The position numbers and the translations under genes were made by a program. Of a DNA stretch of 53,685 bases, positions 50,899-53,685 are shown one piece after another. The notes beneath the pieces are model-generated. The model was not told the DNA's origin, made no database searches, and saw nothing but the letters and a program-made list of their open reading frames with translations. This DNA is from DASWIG01 sp965371445 (GTDB taxonomy: Bacteria > Acidobacteriota > Thermoanaerobaculia > Multivoradales > J023), in the NCBI GenBank assembly GCA_965371445.1, contig CBDUYN010000053.1:1-53685 (forward strand), in the 5' to 3' direction. Numbering within the stretch: position 1 is the stretch's first letter; each line of letters begins with the position of its first letter.

Positions 50899-51858
50899 AT
50901 GGCACCTGGAGACGGGCTCAGAGCCGACACTGTATCCACCGGCGAAGTGGAGGCCGTACGCCGCTTCAACCGCTTCTACACGCAGCAGATCGGCATCTTG
51001 AGCGACGCTCTCCTGGGGAGCCCCCTGGCCCTTCCCGAAGCGCGGGTGCTCTTCGAAGTGGCCCAGCACGACGAGTCGAGCCCGGGCGACGTCGTGAATG
51101 TCCTGGGGATGGACCGCGGCTACCTGAGCCGGCTCTTGAAAAAACTGGAGGGCCAGGCGCTGCTGGAGCGGCGGCGCTCCGAGACCGACGGCCGCCGTCA
51201 GCTCGTGACCTTGACGGCGGCGGGCCGCGGGCTCTACGAGGAGATGACGGCGCGCTCGAACCGCCAGGTGGCCTCGATGTTGGGCGAGCTCTCGACGGCC
51301 GACCGCCGCCGGCTGCTCGACGCCCTGCGGACGGTCGAGGGCCTCCTCTCACCCGCCGAGCTTCTGGAAGCCCCGTGCGTCCTCCGCGGCCCGGGGCCCG
51401 GGGACGCCGGGCACCTGATCGAGCGTCACGGCGTGATCTACGCCCGGGAGCAGGGCTTCGACGAGCGCTTCGAAGGGGTCGTGGCGGAGATCATGGGCGC
51501 CTACCTGCGCGATCACGATCCGCAGCGCGAGCGGTTCTGGATCGCCGAGATCGCGGGCCGGCCGGTGGGCACGGTGATGCTCGTTGCGGAGACGGAAAAA
51601 GTGGCACGCCTGAGGGTCTTGCTGGTCGAGCGGGAGGCCCGCGGCCGCGCCGTCGGCAAGCTCCTGGTCGAAGAGTGCGTCGGCTTCGCGCGCAGCAAGG
51701 GCTACGAGCGCATCCGCCTGTCGACGGTCAGCCGGCTCCGCGCCGCCCGTCACCTCTATGAGCGGACGGGCTTTCGCCTCGTCCGCGAGGAGCGGGCGCA
51801 GCGCTGGAGCCAGGATGTCGTCGACGAGGAGTGGGAGCTCGACCTGCGCCTCCCCTAG
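50899..51858 (+). CDS. MarR-family regulator fused to GNAT acetyltransferase
   Basis: 319 aa from ATG 50899 (GGAGG 7 nt upstream). A frame that begins at 50842 would start inside the promoter and is rejected. Residues ~10-150 are a MarR winged helix (ALPEARVLFEVAQHD, VLGMDRGYLSRLLKKLEGQALLERRRSETDGRRQLVTLT). Residues ~160-319 are GNAT: FWIAEIAGRPVGTVMLV, LRVLLVEREARGRAVGKLLVEECVGFAR (acetyl-CoA loop) and LYERTGFRLV. The combination suggests a regulator that also acetylates a metabolite or protein, or uses the GNAT fold to sense one. Confidence 0.92.
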   Translation: MAPGDGLRADTVSTGEVEAVRRFNRFYTQQIGILSDALLGSPLALPEARVLFEVAQHDESSPGDVVNVLGMDRGYLSRLLKKLEGQALLERRRSETDGRRQLVTLTAAGRGLYEEMTARSNRQVASMLGELSTADRRRLLDALRTVEGLLSPAELLEAPCVLRGPGPGDAGHLIERHGVIYAREQGFDERFEGVVAEIMGAYLRDHDPQRERFWIAEIAGRPVGTVMLVAETEKVARLRVLLVEREARGRAVGKLLVEECVGFARSKGYERIRLSTVSRLRAARHLYERTGFRLVREERAQRWSQDVVDEEWELDLRLP

Positions 51859-51915
51859 CTAGCGAGCTGTGGTAAGCTCGACCTCGCCCGGGGCAGTCAC
51901 CCATGGAAGACCCAG

Positions 51916-52275
51916 ATGGACATCCTGATCATCGATTCCAAGATCGCTCCTGCGCGGTTGCGGAGCCTCGTCGGCCAATACTTCGAGGACATGGTCAAGT
52001 ACGTCGTCGACGTACGACGTCGAGTCATCGCCATCGGTGGTGAGTTGCACGCTGACGCGGAGCAACAGCTCCTGCAAGATGGAAGCCAGCAGGAAGACCT
52101 GTGGGGAGCAAACTACCATCCCGGCCAGGGCCCGGAGGTTTGCATAGAGTTTACGGCGCTCATCAACATCCGCCCGGCTCAGGGGAATCGGAGCATGGAA
52201 GTGGCGGATCCCGCAGTGCGCGAAACGGTGCGCGAGATCACTTTTGAGCTTGTCGGCGGCGGCGAGGGAATCTAG
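51916..52275 (+). CDS. DUF5674 family protein
   Basis: 119 aa. It matches the DUF5674 pattern over its whole length: MVKYVVDVRRRVIAIGGELH, DAEQQLLQDGSQQEDLWGAN, EFTALINIRPAQGNRSM. Function is unknown. The highly conserved GGELHxDxExxLLxDGSxQxxLWGxN block suggests an enzymatic or nucleic-acid role. It is followed after 2 nt by a small partner gene, which looks like a two-gene module of toxin-antitoxin size, but this is inference. Confidence 0.85.
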   Translation: MDILIIDSKIAPARLRSLVGQYFEDMVKYVVDVRRRVIAIGGELHADAEQQLLQDGSQQEDLWGANYHPGQGPEVCIEFTALINIRPAQGNRSMEVADPAVRETVREITFELVGGGEGI

Positions 52276-52277
52276 GT

Positions 52278-52622
52278 ATGCCCCAACATGCGTCATTGAC
52301 AGCAGAGCGTTGGTCGACCTTTTCCCTGGATCAGCAGGTCCTGATGATCGGCAATGAGATGAACCGGGCTCGTAAGCTGATGGATGTCGAGAATCGGGAA
52401 CGACTCAGCAATTGCTACGAACGGGTACTTCGGCTTGTCGACCTGACGATCGCCGTTCAGCTCCATCGACGCAACTTGGTTCGCGAGCTGCTCCGCTGGC
52501 GCGACGTGATCGCCGAGCTCTATATCGTGCCAATGTCGAACCCAAAAGAGCATGCCGCCGCGTTCCGTTGCCTTCTCCTCTTGACGCCGGCAGCATCTCA
52601 GCAGATCCCGTACCTTCTCTGA
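52278..52622 (+). CDS. Small helical partner of the DUF5674 protein
   Basis: 114 aa, starting 2 nt after the DUF5674 stop. All-helical prediction by eye: FSLDQQVLMIGNEMNRARKL, LSNCYERVLRLVDLTIAVQL, LVRELLRWRDVIAELYI. It has no recognised domain. The length and fold would suit a HEPN-like or antitoxin-like partner, but the HEPN RxxxxH motif is not evident. Less GC-rich than neighbours. Confidence 0.65.
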   Translation: MPQHASLTAERWSTFSLDQQVLMIGNEMNRARKLMDVENRERLSNCYERVLRLVDLTIAVQLHRRNLVRELLRWRDVIAELYIVPMSNPKEHAAAFRCLLLLTPAASQQIPYLL

Positions 52623-52680
52623 TCAGACACCTCCGCTCAGGGCTTTTCGTTTTGTGGCCGCTGATGTTAGGCTCGCCGCC

Positions 52681-52737
52681 ATGCCATACCGACACCTAGG
52701 ATCCTCCGGTCTCGAGGTCTCCGCCGCCGACGTTTCG
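52681..52737 (+). pseudogene. N-terminal scrap of an aldo/keto reductase
   Basis: ATG at 52681 opens MPYRHLGSSGLEVSA, the typical first strand of family AKR enzymes (MxYRxLGxSGLxVSxLxLG). It then becomes unrelated (ADVSLGRAFL...) before any catalytic residue. The rest has been deleted and replaced by the convergent VOC gene's 3' flank. Confidence 0.65.
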
Positions 52738-52752
52738 CTAGGCCGGGCTTTT

Positions 52753-53118
52753 CTACGAATCGAACTGCATGAGCTCGATCGGCGCCCCGTCGTCGACGAT
52801 CATCGCGACACGTAGGCCGTCGGACGGTGAGCCTACCTCGCCCAGAAGCTCTTTGCCCTCGATCGCCGCCTCAAGGTCCGGGACCTCGAACGCAACGTGT
52901 GGAACCGTACGTACGAGCTCGGAGACCGGGCTGCCGTCTTCGAAGCGCATCCACTCGATGCCGTACGGGCTGTCTTCGAAGCCCGAGACGTACATCTTGT
53001 AGGCTTCGAAGTACCGCTCGCCAGGTCTGGGCTCCTCGGTCGGGATCCCGAGATGGTGAAATCGCCAGCCGGCCTCGGCAACGGCCCAAGGCGGCTCATG
53101 GTCACGTCTCTTCATCAT
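52753..53118 (-). CDS. VOC (glyoxalase/bleomycin-resistance fold) family protein
   Basis: 121 aa from ATG 53118 (AGAGGTGAG ribosome site). The VOC fold is shown by FHHLGIPTEEP at the start (metal His), PYGIEWMRF in the middle, VPHVAFEVPDLEAAIEGK (second beta-alpha-beta unit with metal His) and GAPIELMQF at the end (metal Glu). The substrate is unknown. It lies on the opposite strand to two truncated genes and seems intact. Confidence 0.8.
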   Translation of the reverse strand: MMKRRDHEPPWAVAEAGWRFHHLGIPTEEPRPGERYFEAYKMYVSGFEDSPYGIEWMRFEDGSPVSELVRTVPHVAFEVPDLEAAIEGKELLGEVGSPSDGLRVAMIVDDGAPIELMQFDS

Positions 53119-53161
53119 TGTGCTCACCTCTGTCCCGGCCGGATCGTGTACCCTTCGACCC

Positions 53162-53587
53162 ATGCCTCAAGATTCTTCCTCCCGACGATACCACCGTCTC
53201 CTCCCCGGCCTCGCCGCCATGGTCCTCCTGGCTACGGGCGGCTACGCCTTCCTCCGGCCGACGGGTCTGCCGCCGAACCTCGCCCCTCCCCCCGGAAGCT
53301 ACGACGTCCGCATCCTGCGCGACACCTGGGGCGTGCCCCACGTCTTCGGCCGCACCGACGCCGACGTCGCCTACGGCCTCGCCTGGGCCCACGCCGAGGA
53401 CGACTTCCCAACCCTCCAGGGCGCGCTCCTCGCCGCCCGCGGCAAGCTCGCTGCCGCCTTTGGCAAGGACGCCGCCCCGTCTCCGGACGGACGATCTGAC
53501 CCGGGCACCCACGCTCGCTCCGCATACAAGAACCGAGACCCGCAACCGCGACAACCCCGTCTGCTCCTCCCCCGAGCCCGAGCATAA
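53162..53587 (+). pseudogene. N-terminal fragment of a penicillin-acylase family (Ntn-hydrolase) enzyme
   Basis: ATG at 53162, signal anchor (LLPGLAAMVLLATGGYAFL), then the alpha-subunit start of penicillin/acyl-homoserine-lactone acylases: YDVRILRDTWGVPHVFGRTDADVAYGLAWAHAEDDFPTLQ. Homology stops at about 53478 (AAFGKDAAP) and the frame continues with Arg/Pro-rich junk to a stop at 53587. Intact members are ~700-850 aa with an internal Ser nucleophile, which is missing, so this is a dead fragment. Confidence 0.8.
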
Positions 53588-53589
53588 CT

Positions 53590-53685
53590 GACCCCCGGCA
53601 ACGCGAAGCTTCGCCGCGCCGAGGAGATCGCCGCTTTGAATGGGACGACATGAGGGCACAGAATAGTTTCTAGGACGCGTCGATC
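53590..53685 (+). other. Unassigned tail of the window
   Basis: A short open stretch reads NAKLRRAEEIAALNGTT before a stop at about 53654, like the C-terminus of an unknown protein. Too short to assign. Confidence 0.15.

Noticed and set aside
1..53685. tRNA, rRNA or intact transposase genes
   Set aside because: I looked through the intergenic stretches and all recognised frames and found none.

Overview
The window is high-GC bacterial DNA that is diderm, judging by many lipoprotein signal peptides, a FadL-type outer-membrane barrel and an apparent outer-envelope secretome. The gene set (TatT-type TRAP transporter, TPR plus CRTAC1/ASPIC pair, CHAT proteases, secreted PKD/LamG proteins, DUF4215) suggests an Acidobacteriota of the Thermoanaerobaculia kind. 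That assignment is inference: no rRNA or tRNA is present.

Layout. 0-2.9 kb is a graveyard of accessory genes: a truncated excisionase-like HTH, a decapitated NACHT protein with a C-terminal formylglycine-generating-enzyme (C-type-lectin-like) domain, and an A+T-rich orphan. 2.9-16.9 kb is mostly housekeeping or metabolic: Uma2 nuclease, M19 dipeptidase, FHA-GAF-PP2C phosphatase, arginine-deiminase-fold hydrolase plus D-aminoacylase, TPR-TonB protein, fused alcohol dehydrogenase/Gfo-Idh-MocA enzyme, and a TRAP transporter operon (TatT, substrate-binding protein, fused QM permease). 17-21.3 kb holds a large secreted M4 metalloprotease behind a textbook sigma-54 promoter. 21.4-24.7 kb is a TPR lipoprotein/CRTAC1 pair.

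24.7-41 kb is the most interesting region. An ECF-type sigma factor, a zinc-binding membrane anti-sigma factor and a TPR-CHAT lipoprotein protease form one operon. Next to it, two divergent units start from a shared intergenic region: a C25-like caspase-fold protease on one side, and on the other a five-gene operon encoding a CHAT-SIR2 fusion, a membrane-anchored STAND NTPase with WD40 repeats, a periplasmic TPR protein, a FadL-like barrel and a secreted PKD/LamG protein. The same bipartite motif (CTGACCAA, exactly 15 nt, GTCTCA) stands before the protease gene, before the CHAT-SIR2 operon and before a tiny acidic ORF flanked by a CHAT remnant. I read it as the promoter of the local ECF sigma factor. 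The hypothesis is a protease-controlled sigma regulon driving an envelope-spanning STAND/CHAT/NADase defence or cell-fate system.

41-42.6 kb is another decay zone: M81 peptidase, FecR-like and effector-associated-domain remnants, a palindromic element and a nested inverted repeat about 194 bp long. 42.6-50.8 kb is a tightly overlapping six-gene operon with two P-loop GTPases, an apparent GTPase-associated protein, a membrane TPR protein and a divergent SEDS-like polytopic protein. 50.8-53.7 kb holds a MarR-GNAT fusion behind a palindromic operator, a DUF5674 gene with a partner, a VOC protein, and fragments of an aldo/keto reductase and a penicillin-acylase family enzyme.
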